Shown piece by piece: positions 25,301 through 32,144 of a stretch of 64,000 bases of DNA. The notes beneath the pieces were generated by a model that was not told the DNA's origin, did no database searches, and saw nothing but the letters and a program-made list of their open reading frames with translations. Both the position numbers and the translations under genes were made by a program. Origin of the DNA: Paenibacillus marchantiophytorum (GTDB lineage: Bacteria; Bacillota; Bacilli; Paenibacillales; NBRC-103111); NCBI RefSeq assembly GCF_014640555.1, contig NZ_BMHE01000007.1, positions 62,001 through 126,000 of the forward strand, in the 5' to 3' direction. Position 1 is the stretch's first letter. Each line of letters opens with the position of its first letter.

Positions 25301-27112
25301 AACTACCTTAGATGGTGCAGTTGCTAGCGGAAGTTGAGGTGAAGCTGCGTTTCCTTGTTGCACTACTTGTTTCGCAGCAAGCTGCGTTATGTTTTCTAAC
25401 GCTGAGGAGCCTTGCTCCTTCTTACTAATCGCCCGTAATATAGGTCTAACGCTTGTAAAGTCATCTGATCGATCGATGCCAACATGTTGATGTTCAGAGA
25501 GCTCTTGCTGACTCCCAACATGCTTCTGTCTTTCTCCTGCCTGTTCTTTTCCTCGCACTTGCCTTTGTTCCTGAACTTGCATTTGCTCTAGTTCTTGCAC
25601 TTGCTCTTGCTCTTGCACTTGCTCCTGCACTTGCTCTTTCACTTGCTCTTTCAATCGCTCTTGAATCAATAGCAATTGCTCCTGGATTTCCGCGCTGCTC
25701 TGCTCTCGTGGGCTTTGCTCCAGTCGGACTCGTGCTTCATCGGCAAATTCACGAACGGACACATGCTCGCCAATTACGGCTTGTTCCGATGGTTTACGCC
25801 AAATCTGAGATGAGTTCGCGCCGGTTCTAGCTGCCCGTCCTGTGGAGCCTGCTCCCCAGCTTGCTCCTGCCTGCATTGCAAAAGGCACAGAAGATGTTAT
25901 GTTTGCAGCCTGAATAGCTAGCGGACGCTGGCTTGCTGCCAGAAAGCCTCTTGCGGAAGAAGGAATCGTTTCACTGCTCTGGTTTGAACCATGACTTGGA
26001 CTAGCCTCTTGCTCTAAAGTAAGCAATACTTCATCCGTCATGTTTCGAACTAACAAACTTTTAATAAACCGAACCGTCCCTGGCGAGGTGCCTTCACTGA
26101 AAGGACCTTCTCCGAGCTTCATTCTAACTTTCTGAGCCGTTGATGGTTCATTAAGGCTGCTTGCAGCCGCCCCAGAACTACTATTTTCGCTAATAAAAGG
26201 AAAGCTTTGATTGTTCTTTGGGGCCATCGGAGATTGCGTCACATTAACTAGAAAACGCCCAGCCTCCTGGAGAAATGAGGCCCCACCCGCCTTATCCATG
26301 CTATTAAGGGGTGCTCCTTGAGCACGAATATCCGCTAATCCTGCACTTAGTTTACTTGGTTTACCTGCTTGAAACTGCTCCAGCCATTGCGATGTGCTGC
26401 GAATGGCATCCACATGGTTGATCACATGTTGAATGACATTTTTATGAGAAAGCTGACTTCTTCGCATCTGGAGATTTGCCGACAGACTTGTATGTTGAAA
26501 TCCACTCACTCCGTGTGATCGTTGATCAGGGTTGCTTAAATGGGCGCTTGAAAGCATGCCGATTGCAGAGGCAATTTGTCCGATGGAGCGCTGAATGAAC
26601 GGTGAGCTTCTTTTATTAACGTTGTTAAATGACTCTTGTTTAGCTAGAACCTGTTTAACAGGTGCAGTCTCAGGCTTATTAGTTGAAGCTATAATTCCCT
26701 TGCTATTTCGTCCCTGTTTCTTAGGCGTTTTGACAGGCAGCTTATAGCCGCTGCTCGTAATCAATTGCTGTAATTGACGAATCGTTTGTTTCTTGGTGAG
26801 TAAGGGTGCAGAATCGGGATGCTGCAAGTTCTTCAACTGCAACTGAAGCTGAATCACCCAAGCCTGGTCATGTGTCCTCGTAAAAGCCGCTAAATCTTTG
26901 TTACTCAGCGGACCTTTTTTGTTGAAAATGAGGGCGAGCAGCCCTAAATAATTGTGACGACCGAAGCCATACTTGCCCATAACGCCAGAAGCAAATAGGT
27001 TGGATTGTCGACCTACACGTCCGGCAGCACTGCTGCTGACAGCAGAGGTTTGGATGACAGCCTTCTTCCGCTGTGCACGGGGTTTATGCGATTGTCGAGA
27101 TTTCATAAACAA
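22322..27112 (-). CDS. Giant Gln-rich protein, candidate eCIS tape measure
   Basis: 1596 residues between the second tube protein and the LysM protein, where tape-measure genes sit in contractile-tail operons. It is mostly low-complexity, rich in Gln, Ser, Ala and Arg, and contains no enzyme motif. Residues about 481-527 and, more strikingly, about 857-1045 consist of a four-residue repeat Q-(V/M/L/I)-Q-(E/N/D/S). The N-terminus is basic and contains a possible globular region (about 40-125). The C-terminus is short, charged and helical (DIAKIADKVYREIEKKMKFE then RQRRG), which would suit docking to the hub. Assignment as tape measure rests on position and size, not on sequence homology; an internal cargo or chaperone protein is the alternative. 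Confidence 0.65.
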   Translation of the reverse strand: MFMKSRQSHKPRAQRKKAVIQTSAVSSSAAGRVGRQSNLFASGVMGKYGFGRHNYLGLLALIFNKKGPLSNKDLAAFTRTHDQAWVIQLQLQLKNLQHPDSAPLLTKKQTIRQLQQLITSSGYKLPVKTPKKQGRNSKGIIASTNKPETAPVKQVLAKQESFNNVNKRSSPFIQRSIGQIASAIGMLSSAHLSNPDQRSHGVSGFQHTSLSANLQMRRSQLSHKNVIQHVINHVDAIRSTSQWLEQFQAGKPSKLSAGLADIRAQGAPLNSMDKAGGASFLQEAGRFLVNVTQSPMAPKNNQSFPFISENSSSGAAASSLNEPSTAQKVRMKLGEGPFSEGTSPGTVRFIKSLLVRNMTDEVLLTLEQEASPSHGSNQSSETIPSSARGFLAASQRPLAIQAANITSSVPFAMQAGASWGAGSTGRAARTGANSSQIWRKPSEQAVIGEHVSVREFADEARVRLEQSPREQSSAEIQEQLLLIQERLKEQVKEQVQEQVQEQEQVQELEQMQVQEQRQVRGKEQAGERQKHVGSQQELSEHQHVGIDRSDDFTSVRPILRAISKKEQGSSALENITQLAAKQVVQQGNAASPQLPLATAPSKVVHRKVNGSEIKGEAGGKIQSNEQWLTQLVHKPRQRSSNDSLVRSTHTAPSDQSKRIQDSSIMTGRSPRMIRDESIQNSRSHTSSFTQKEKPNRQSRQQDEVFLAPSIQSSIQPKRTSSVVSTIVRGSGLEKVTSSHPLEGYRASVQASTIVQGNQRIFRSASRHENSGEPFHNSQFIKQNADPLTTSTGKRIVVDRIPSETSAKETANSFNQLGQIGPLQSYRANAQASSQLQNVERVFRNSSPTGLLTGQEQGQMLEQVQEQVQSRVQNQMQEQVQDQVRNQVQSQMQEQLQEQVQNQVQNQLQEQAQNQVQSQMQEQVRNQVQNQMQEQVRNQVQNQMQEQVQDQVRNQVQSQMQDQAQIQVQNQLQEQVQNQVQNRIQEQLQSQMQEQVQDQLQEQVQEQVQEQIQEQVQEQIQDQIQNKLHNQVQSQNQNQVQHQVQAQNQDSNELNEIETNARSVVQGSAVHRSLAVELAAKIAVASLTNLIVEPPRTSESTARQRLPRLVAAKTNLKLNGVNQAQAQRKSASVLQNNGPERVFLTPSSGAGRIDIQANQERLLSVGEASGIRELSRSAVGTLATDIAARVARNSIRVAGLGLISDGRSNGRQMRLLSQKEPDNRPSFPSIWRKVTEGRMEESRAAASGTQRSVGNERSGLAETLSLKPVDIIRRTEQPSRVNQVREQLRQGQAGVERVLTRNSFVNRQAESGVGGEENDRAEVVRAKRSKRTSGGELGSEVQVEHLQRQAVVDEGERAQRRGNGSENPAEAAGVQSDWVERTIRARVSALEEERAPMARQPVSMTPRVMPLLASRAGALRAAPAGAAAASPAAAIADAQRSIGLTHSSSQPMAAITAKPLGTQVQRQPRGAQPGAPAAATMLPMSSMASARPDYPAASQPTSLEHKWAPATSATASAAEPSALAVAPLEMDWLRTKASADQEAAPTLVVPEGTPKLSEEQLQELIKELPQLDIAKIADKVYREIEKKMKFERQRRGL
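23985..24540. repeat. 12-bp coding minisatellite in the tape-measure candidate
   Basis: About 46 units of a 12-bp DNA repeat (plus-strand type TTGTTCCTGTAC, with TTGATTCTGTAC and similar variants), encoding Q-h-Q-x tetrapeptides on the minus strand. Length changes by whole units keep the frame. A smaller array of the same kind lies at 25530-25670. Confidence 0.9.
25530..25670. repeat. Second, shorter Gln-repeat tract in the same gene
   Basis: Encodes residues about 481-527 (EQVKEQVQEQVQEQEQVQEL and neighbours). It is more diverged than the main array and uses different codons (TTGCTCTTGCAC type), so it probably arose separately. Confidence 0.75.
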
Positions 27113-27138
27113 TCCCCCTCAGCGTTGTCCATACCGAC

Positions 27139-27576
27139 TTATTTAAAAATGGCCTTTAAACCCTCATGCACCAGTTCAATCGACTCAATAGCCACGTTGC
27201 CGGTACTTGCATTCAAATCCGGCCCGTTCCATTTCACCGGGAATGCATTGAAGAAATTCCATCGGCACATCTCTTTGCCTAATTCATTATTCAGGATGAT
27301 AGAGCCGTTCATCCGCTCAATCTTGCCTTGTGAAACGTTGTAATGCCAATCCCAGAGCTCACTGGAGTTGGTAATTCCTCTTTTCAGCACAATGTTAGGA
27401 AACTTCGTATGTTGAATCATATAGTGAGGATGCGTATTCACACCGCCTTCCCATAGCGGCTTTACTTCCGTTTCGGCCTTCATGCCCGTCACTTCGGAGA
27501 AGCCAGCGACAAACAATCCGTCTAACTCGACTACGAACCGGAATGCGCCACCAATATAATGATAATCGGATACCAT
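27139..27576 (-). CDS. eCIS inner tube protein 2 (Afp5-like, gp19 family)
   Basis: 145 residues, normal length for the T4 gp19-like tube family (TIGR02241). Family landmarks: FRFVVELDGLFVAGFSEVTG at the N-terminus, IVLKRGITNSSELWDW, and a C-terminal VAIESIELVHEGL. It is clearly related to the first tube protein at 28249. Being next to the tape measure and baseplate genes it is more likely the tube-initiator ring than the bulk tube. Its ribosome site (AAGAGGTGA) overlaps the stop codon of the DUF6760-like frame. Confidence 0.92.
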   Translation of the reverse strand: MVSDYHYIGGAFRFVVELDGLFVAGFSEVTGMKAETEVKPLWEGGVNTHPHYMIQHTKFPNIVLKRGITNSSELWDWHYNVSQGKIERMNGSIILNNELGKEMCRWNFFNAFPVKWNGPDLNASTGNVAIESIELVHEGLKAIFK

Positions 27577-27583
27577 TCGTTAC

Positions 27584-27805
27584 TCACCTCTTACCGAACA
27601 CATCAAACGGATTGTCCGGCTGCTTTTTGCCATCGTCGTTCAAATTGCGGTTGATGCGGGATATTTCCTCACACCACGTGCGGCGTTCCCGGTGTTCCAT
27701 TGACATGATTTCATCATGTGTCCAATGAAAATAGTAAGCAATAAAGCCCGCTTCCTCATAGATCTTGTCAATGGGATATCCCGTTATGCCCCCGCCATCT
27801 CGTCC
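27584..27805 (-). CDS. DUF6760-like tail-assembly extension, probably made by -1 frameshift
   Basis: A conserved-looking frame with no ATG, GTG or TTG start before its homologous region. From 27805 it encodes 73 residues: a Gly-rich link, then TGYPIDKIYEEAGFIAYYFH, WTHDEIMSMEHRERRTWCEE and ISRINRNL, with a tail NPFDVFGKR. I recognise this as the small DUF6760-type protein of eCIS loci. The first in-frame ATG is inside the conserved block, and an upstream TGA at 27830-27832 closes the frame. It is in the -1 frame relative to the chaperone at 27784-28161 and is entered exactly at a T TTT TTG heptamer. The fused product would be 119 + 73 = 192 residues. Alternative: initiation at a rare ATA (27787) overlapping the chaperone stop codon. 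Confidence 0.8.
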   Translation of the reverse strand, partial: GRDGGGITGYPIDKIYEEAGFIAYYFHWTHDEIMSMEHRERRTWCEEISRINRNLNDDGKKQPDNPFDVFGKR

Positions 27806-28161
27806 AAAAAAGACACGTCCACATCGAACTCATGCTCACATTTCGGGCAGCTGGTGTGTACGGTCGGCACTTCCATTTCATTAATTTGACGATAGAAATT
27901 TTGGAGGAACGCGAGATCTGCTGTAAAGAACTTCTCTACTACACGCGTATCAATCGCACGCAAATCACCAAGATTTGTGATGACACGAGTAAGCAGGATG
28001 ATCGTTAAATAACCTGGGTTCTGCTGTACACGTTGGTCGCGCATTGGCAAAATTTCGTCCGCAGCTGTAGCAAGTCTCATGACGCCCCTCTTGTGCAGCG
28101 TTCCGTTATCGTCCACATAGCCTCTAGGCAGTTCGAATTCATATTCGGTTTTGAAAGCCAT
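27784..28161 (-). CDS. eCIS tail-assembly chaperone-like protein (gpG/gpE analogue)
   Basis: 125 residues between the two tube-protein genes. The N-terminus is KTEYEFELPRGYVDDNGTLH then KRGVMRLATAADEI, as in the phage tail assembly proteins that accompany eCIS tubes. The C-terminal part holds CPKCEHEF, a half zinc-ribbon. AAGGAGG precedes the ATG. The last seven codons overlap a -1 frame that encodes the DUF6760-like segment, and a T TTT TTG heptamer lies at codons 118-119. In siphophages and P2-type myophages the gene at this place makes a short and a frameshifted long chaperone that load tube subunits onto the tape measure. The same role is inferred here. Confidence 0.85.
   Translation of the reverse strand: MAFKTEYEFELPRGYVDDNGTLHKRGVMRLATAADEILPMRDQRVQQNPGYLTIILLTRVITNLGDLRAIDTRVVEKFFTADLAFLQNFYRQINEMEVPTVHTSCPKCEHEFDVDVSFLDEMAGA
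27805..27811 (-). other. Candidate programmed -1 ribosomal frameshift site (T TTT TTG)
   Basis: On the minus strand the zero-frame codons are TCT TTT TTG GAC, so the heptamer T TTT TTG obeys the X XXY YYZ rule for tandem -1 slippage. Slipping moves the ribosome into GGA CGA GAT and on into the DUF6760-like frame; without slippage the protein ends six codons later at TAA. About six bases downstream, ATGG-C-GG (27798-27792) can pair with UCCCAU (27776-27771), a modest stimulatory stem. Confidence 0.75.
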
Positions 28162-28248
28162 GATGTTACCTCCTTAGCCGTTTGTATTGTTGAAAAAAAG
28201 AAGAGTTAGGAACCGGAACTCACGTCCCGGCGCCTACTCTAACGTTCT

Positions 28249-28683
28249 TTACTTCGTGCGCGTCATGCCTTCATGGGCTAGCTCTAAGCTTTCGATCGCA
28301 ACTTCGTTCCCCGTACCCTTGAAACTAGGTGCCGAGTACTTGGACGGCCATGCTTCGATAACCTGCCAAGTCGCTACGTCTCCGCCTTCTTCGTTGATCG
28401 CGATAATCGTGACCGTTTTACGGGAGATTTTACCTTGAATGGACTCTGACATCCAGTTGTACATATCCAGGGAGTCCGTAACCCCCCATTTCAATGAGAT
28501 GTTGCCGTATTTTGCAAGTCCCGGAAGCTTCCGAGGCGTGATGGTTTCGTTGCCTTCGCGGTATTCAATTACCGAAAGGGAAGCGTCAAATCCAGAAATT
28601 TCGCTGAATCCAGCTTGCTGAATACCTTCTACTTCAATTCGAAATCTAAAATTGCGGTATGGATCCCTACGTTCGCCAGCCAT
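28249..28683 (-). CDS. eCIS inner tube protein 1 (Afp1-like, gp19 family)
   Basis: 144 residues. Family landmarks: NFRFRIEVEGIQQAGFSEIS, NISLKWGVTDSLDMYNW, and the C-terminal VAIESLELAHEGMTRTK. Directly downstream of the sheath gene, as for the main tube gene in Afp, PVC and MAC clusters. It should form the stacked hexameric rings of the inner tube. Ribosome site AGGAAAGGGG is well placed. About 87 bases of non-coding sequence separate it from the chaperone gene. Confidence 0.94.
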   Translation of the reverse strand: MAGERRDPYRNFRFRIEVEGIQQAGFSEISGFDASLSVIEYREGNETITPRKLPGLAKYGNISLKWGVTDSLDMYNWMSESIQGKISRKTVTIIAINEEGGDVATWQVIEAWPSKYSAPSFKGTGNEVAIESLELAHEGMTRTK

Positions 28684-28724
28684 ATAATACCCCTTTCCTA
28701 ATATGAAAAATGTTTAACGTTCAA

Positions 28725-30458
28725 CTATTCTTCTCTTGTTTTCTGAGTAATGCGGAAGATCACGAACTCGGCAGGTTTGACCGGAGCAACCCCAATCACA
28801 CAGATGAGTCGACCATTGTCGATATCATCCTGTGTCATCGTACTGCGACCAATGTTAATGTAGAAGGCCTCGGAAGGACTTCCGCCCATTAAGGCACCAT
28901 CTCTCCATACACGAGTTAAGAAGGCATCTATGGTCCGTTGGACACGAGCCCAGAGCTGTTCATCATTCGGTTCGAATACGACCCAGTTCGTGCCATTCTT
29001 AATTGACTCTTCAATGAAGATGAACAAGCGTCTTACGTTCACATATTTCCATAAGCCATTGGAAGAAGTTGTGCGAGCACCCCAAACGCGGATACCTTGG
29101 CCTGCAAAATGACGGATCAAGTTCACGCCCTGCGGATTCAAGATATCTTGCTCGCCTTTGTTGTACTGACAATCCAGACCAACTGCACCGCGTACGACTT
29201 CATTGGCAGGCGCTTTTTGAACGCCGCGCGTTTGGTCGGAACGGGAGTAGATCCCAATCACAGAGCCGGATGGAGGGATGTAAATATTTCTTTTGTCCAA
29301 TGGATCAAAGACTTGCAACCACGGATTGTACATCGCTGCATAACTGCTGTCAAAAATGTTGCGGTGCGTCATAACATCTGCTACTTTGGTTTTCTCACGC
29401 GGAATATCCAGAACCGCAAAGCGGCTGCCCAGATTCTCACAGTGTGCTACCAGAGATAGTTGAACTGTAGGCTCAGTTACACCCGGAATCGCAATGATGC
29501 TGACAACATCGTTATCGATGAAAGACTGAATCCCTGTACGTTTGCCAGGACCGCGGTCTACACCCATGAAGACATCAGGCGTCACTTGAGCGATGGAGCC
29601 GTTGCTTCCGCCAGACAAGGCGATCTGGAACTTGCCAACGGTTTCATTTTCACCAGAAAGCACTTCAAAAGGAGCAATTACGCCTAGATCTTTGCCATCT
29701 GTCAAATCTTTCACCGTGATGATATTCGAACGAGAAACAATTTTCTCGATATGATTAGCTGCGGAGATGTTCAAAGATACTTTCTCATAAGTCTCAGCTT
29801 CATCACCATAGAACACATGCAGGGTGAACTCGGAAGTTGTTAATACTTTGGAAGGCAGCAAACCCGCGTCTGTTACATCGCCATCAAGCTCTTCAGCAAG
29901 CTCAATAATGTTATCTTGGGAAGCGACGACTTTGTTGTATTGTTTTTGACCAGCAGCTTCGAACGCTACGACGTCACCAACGTTGAACCCCGCATTGTTT
30001 TTCACACGGTATTGTTTGTCGCTGATCACTTCATAGATTTGTGTTTTGGCTTTGCTGGATGGTACAACAACGATACGGATTTGGTTGCCCCAAGTACCAG
30101 GATTTTTGGATGAGATTTCTAGAATGGAAGCTTCTTTGTTGCTATCCGCTTTGTTCTTAGCTACTTTAGCGTCAGTTGGCGCTACGCGCATAACATAACA
30201 GCGAGAACCCCCATTTAGATAAAAATGCTCTACAGCATAAGAAAGGAAACGGTACTCACCAAACTCATTCTCCGACAAATAACTGCCGAATAAACGATGG
30301 AAATCAGCTACACTTGTAACCAATTGGGGGACACCTTCAATTTCCCCTCTTTGCGCAAGCCCTATAAACCCGGCCGTACTTGTGCTTGCACCCTCAAGCG
30401 GTTGTGCTCCGCTGTCAAACTCTTCCACATAGACTCCAGGTGATAAATAGTCAGCCAT
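28725..30458 (-). CDS. eCIS contractile tail sheath protein
   Basis: 577 residues, a full-length sheath protein. The N-terminus LSPGVYVEEFDSGAQPLEGA is diagnostic. The C-terminal part has the usual core: RGVQKAPANEVVRGAVGLDC, GIRVWGARTTSSNGLWKYVN, RRLFIFIEESIKNGTNWVVF and the end strand VIGVAPVKPAEFVIFRITQ. Afp and PVC encode three or four sheath paralogues; here a single gene is present, as in MAC-type or Streptomyces-type systems. It is followed directly by the tube gene. Confidence 0.96.
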   Translation of the reverse strand: MADYLSPGVYVEEFDSGAQPLEGASTSTAGFIGLAQRGEIEGVPQLVTSVADFHRLFGSYLSENEFGEYRFLSYAVEHFYLNGGSRCYVMRVAPTDAKVAKNKADSNKEASILEISSKNPGTWGNQIRIVVVPSSKAKTQIYEVISDKQYRVKNNAGFNVGDVVAFEAAGQKQYNKVVASQDNIIELAEELDGDVTDAGLLPSKVLTTSEFTLHVFYGDEAETYEKVSLNISAANHIEKIVSRSNIITVKDLTDGKDLGVIAPFEVLSGENETVGKFQIALSGGSNGSIAQVTPDVFMGVDRGPGKRTGIQSFIDNDVVSIIAIPGVTEPTVQLSLVAHCENLGSRFAVLDIPREKTKVADVMTHRNIFDSSYAAMYNPWLQVFDPLDKRNIYIPPSGSVIGIYSRSDQTRGVQKAPANEVVRGAVGLDCQYNKGEQDILNPQGVNLIRHFAGQGIRVWGARTTSSNGLWKYVNVRRLFIFIEESIKNGTNWVVFEPNDEQLWARVQRTIDAFLTRVWRDGALMGGSPSEAFYINIGRSTMTQDDIDNGRLICVIGVAPVKPAEFVIFRITQKTREE

Positions 30459-30583
30459 TGTTCCCCAGTTCTGTCAGACGGCTCTTCTTGCAAATGAATA
30501 CGGCCATCGACATGAAACCAGTTCTCTCCTTTCTGCTTGTCATTTTGTATAGAAGATGGACGTGTCCATTCTACTAATTAAGA

Positions 30584-31387
30584 TCAGGTAAGACGTATAA
30601 CCCCCAAATTGGTTGTCGTCCCCTCGGATACCAAAACTTCTTTCGTTAGCTCCGAACGGTCTTTGCCGTAAGTAATAATGAGCTCCGTCTGAAAAGCTTG
30701 AATCCGATTACCACGAAAAGCGATTACTGCTTCTCCCCGCTCTGTTGATCGGGTTTCTTGGACAGGCAGCAGCAACGAGCCCCTTGTGTAAGCCTTGGTC
30801 AGCTTACGTTCTAAGCGGAATCGCTTCTGATACTCCAATACCTCGACGATGCGGATGTGTTCTTCAGCCGGTTTGGCGCCTCGCCCCCGCAGGATGTAGG
30901 TATCTCCTGCTGCAATCGTTCCGGTGAACGAACCCAGCGTAACTTCCAATGCGCCTTTATCCGCTTGATCCATCATAATACGGGCACGCGCGCATTCCTC
31001 GGTTACAATCCTCGCTTGCAGCTTGGCGTCCATAATAGGAGCTCCGGCGGCATCCTTCAGCATCGCTCGGATCAACCCTACTCCTTGCGAAAAAGGATAG
31101 GATGGCAGTGGTTTTAATTGAACAATCTCTATAAAATTGTCGGTTCCTACGGTGATCAGAGACTGTTCTGGGAAATAGTACTCGCTGCTTACCATTAATC
31201 GGTAATCACCGGGTGGCAAGTCATTGAATATATAGGAACCATTCGATTTACTAATTGCTTTCGAACGGGTGCCTTCCAAATAAACGGTGGTTGTGTTGCC
31301 AAGAGGAGTTTTCGAGGTACTTGCGTCGATCACGCAAACAACAAGGGAGACTCGGGTTTTCAATTGCGATACGCGAATATGTTCCAC
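30584..31387 (-). CDS. eCIS-locus protein with carboxypeptidase regulatory-like domain
   Basis: 267 residues. The N-terminal ~80 residues form a CarboxypepD_reg-like beta sandwich: VCVIDASTSKTPLGNTTTVY followed by SNGSYIFNDLPPGDYRLMVS. The remainder is beta-rich without a recognised motif. No signal peptide or catalytic residues. It starts at GTG after GGAGG. Position between the tail-terminator and sheath genes suggests a structural or capping role, or a surface-exposed adhesin on the particle, but this is inference. Confidence 0.75.
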   Translation of the reverse strand: MEHIRVSQLKTRVSLVVCVIDASTSKTPLGNTTTVYLEGTRSKAISKSNGSYIFNDLPPGDYRLMVSSEYYFPEQSLITVGTDNFIEIVQLKPLPSYPFSQGVGLIRAMLKDAAGAPIMDAKLQARIVTEECARARIMMDQADKGALEVTLGSFTGTIAAGDTYILRGRGAKPAEEHIRIVEVLEYQKRFRLERKLTKAYTRGSLLLPVQETRSTERGEAVIAFRGNRIQAFQTELIITYGKDRSELTKEVLVSEGTTTNLGVIRLT

Positions 31388-31399
31388 AACCTAAACCTC

Positions 31400-31978
31400 C
31401 TAACCTTGTATACGAAAATCGGTTTCCGAAACCCTTTTGGTTGTTCTGATGCGAGTGGAATCAATACTTACAGGCCCAACGGTATAACTGACTGATAATC
31501 TGTAGGGGGTTTCTGCGAAATTCCATAAATTCAGGATGCTTTCTCCTTTGAAAGGGTCCATGACAATGCGAACCTCTTCATCTTGCTCTGCTAGAGTTCC
31601 TATCGTCATTGATCCTCTTAATACGGAATGATCATACAGAACTTGCATCGCTCGCCCTAGAATCCGGTGTTCGTCCAATGCTCTGGACTGCAGCTCGGCA
31701 GGTGATTGAACCGTCAGCAAATAGCTGAGATCTACCACCATAGGGGGAAACTGAATCTCATTCGTCCCTCGGGAAATCATGTGGGTGCGGCGATTCTCGC
31801 CACTTTCGCGAATGTTGTACAAATAAAGAGATAAGTAGAAATCACCTTTATCGACAGGCGAAGCAAGCCCAATCATCTCTGGTTGGGGTATGGGATCTGG
31901 GGTCATATTTTCTCTGAGCAACTTGATCAAAGATGCGCTTACATCAGCAATTACCGAATAATCGCCTATGGGGTTCAC
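31400..31978 (-). CDS. eCIS tail terminator, DUF4255 family (Afp16/Pvc16-like)
   Basis: 192 residues. The opening DYSVIADVSASLIKLLRENM, the FYLSLYLYNIRESGENRR block and the VVDLSYLLTVQSPAELQSRA segment are typical of DUF4255. The Afp16 relative caps the tube and sheath and fixes particle length. The GTG start follows GAGGTAGGAAG. It is the first gene of the structural operon, about 165 bases after the AAA+ gene and its terminator. Confidence 0.92.
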   Translation of the reverse strand: MNPIGDYSVIADVSASLIKLLRENMTPDPIPQPEMIGLASPVDKGDFYLSLYLYNIRESGENRRTHMISRGTNEIQFPPMVVDLSYLLTVQSPAELQSRALDEHRILGRAMQVLYDHSVLRGSMTIGTLAEQDEEVRIVMDPFKGESILNLWNFAETPYRLSVSYTVGPVSIDSTRIRTTKRVSETDFRIQG

Positions 31979-32049
31979 TTCCTACCTCAAAATACCTATG
32001 TAATGTGTTAAAACGATGAGGAATAATGTCATATTGTGTACCTTTTTCT

Positions 32050-32055
32050 ATTATA
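32050..32055 (-). promoter_or_regulatory. Possible -10 box of the eCIS structural operon
   Basis: A perfect TATAAT on the minus strand lies 72 bases before the DUF4255 start and after the terminator of the AAA+ gene. The matching -35 region 17 bases upstream (TAGTCA) is poor, so an activator or alternative sigma factor may be needed. Support is positional. Confidence 0.35.
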
Positions 32056-32114
32056 ATTGCAAATTGCTAGGATGACTATAGCGATTATTTAGGAGAATGG
32101 TAAAAATACATTAT

Positions 32115-32140
32115 AAACCTAGCATAATGCTAGGTTTATG
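32115..32140 (-). terminator. Hairpin between the AAA+ gene and the eCIS structural operon
   Basis: TAAACCTAGCAT and ATGCTAGGTTTA form an almost perfect 12-bp inverted repeat just after the ATPase stop codon. It suggests the ATPase is transcribed separately from the structural genes, or at a different level. Confidence 0.65.
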
Positions 32141-32144
32141 CTTT

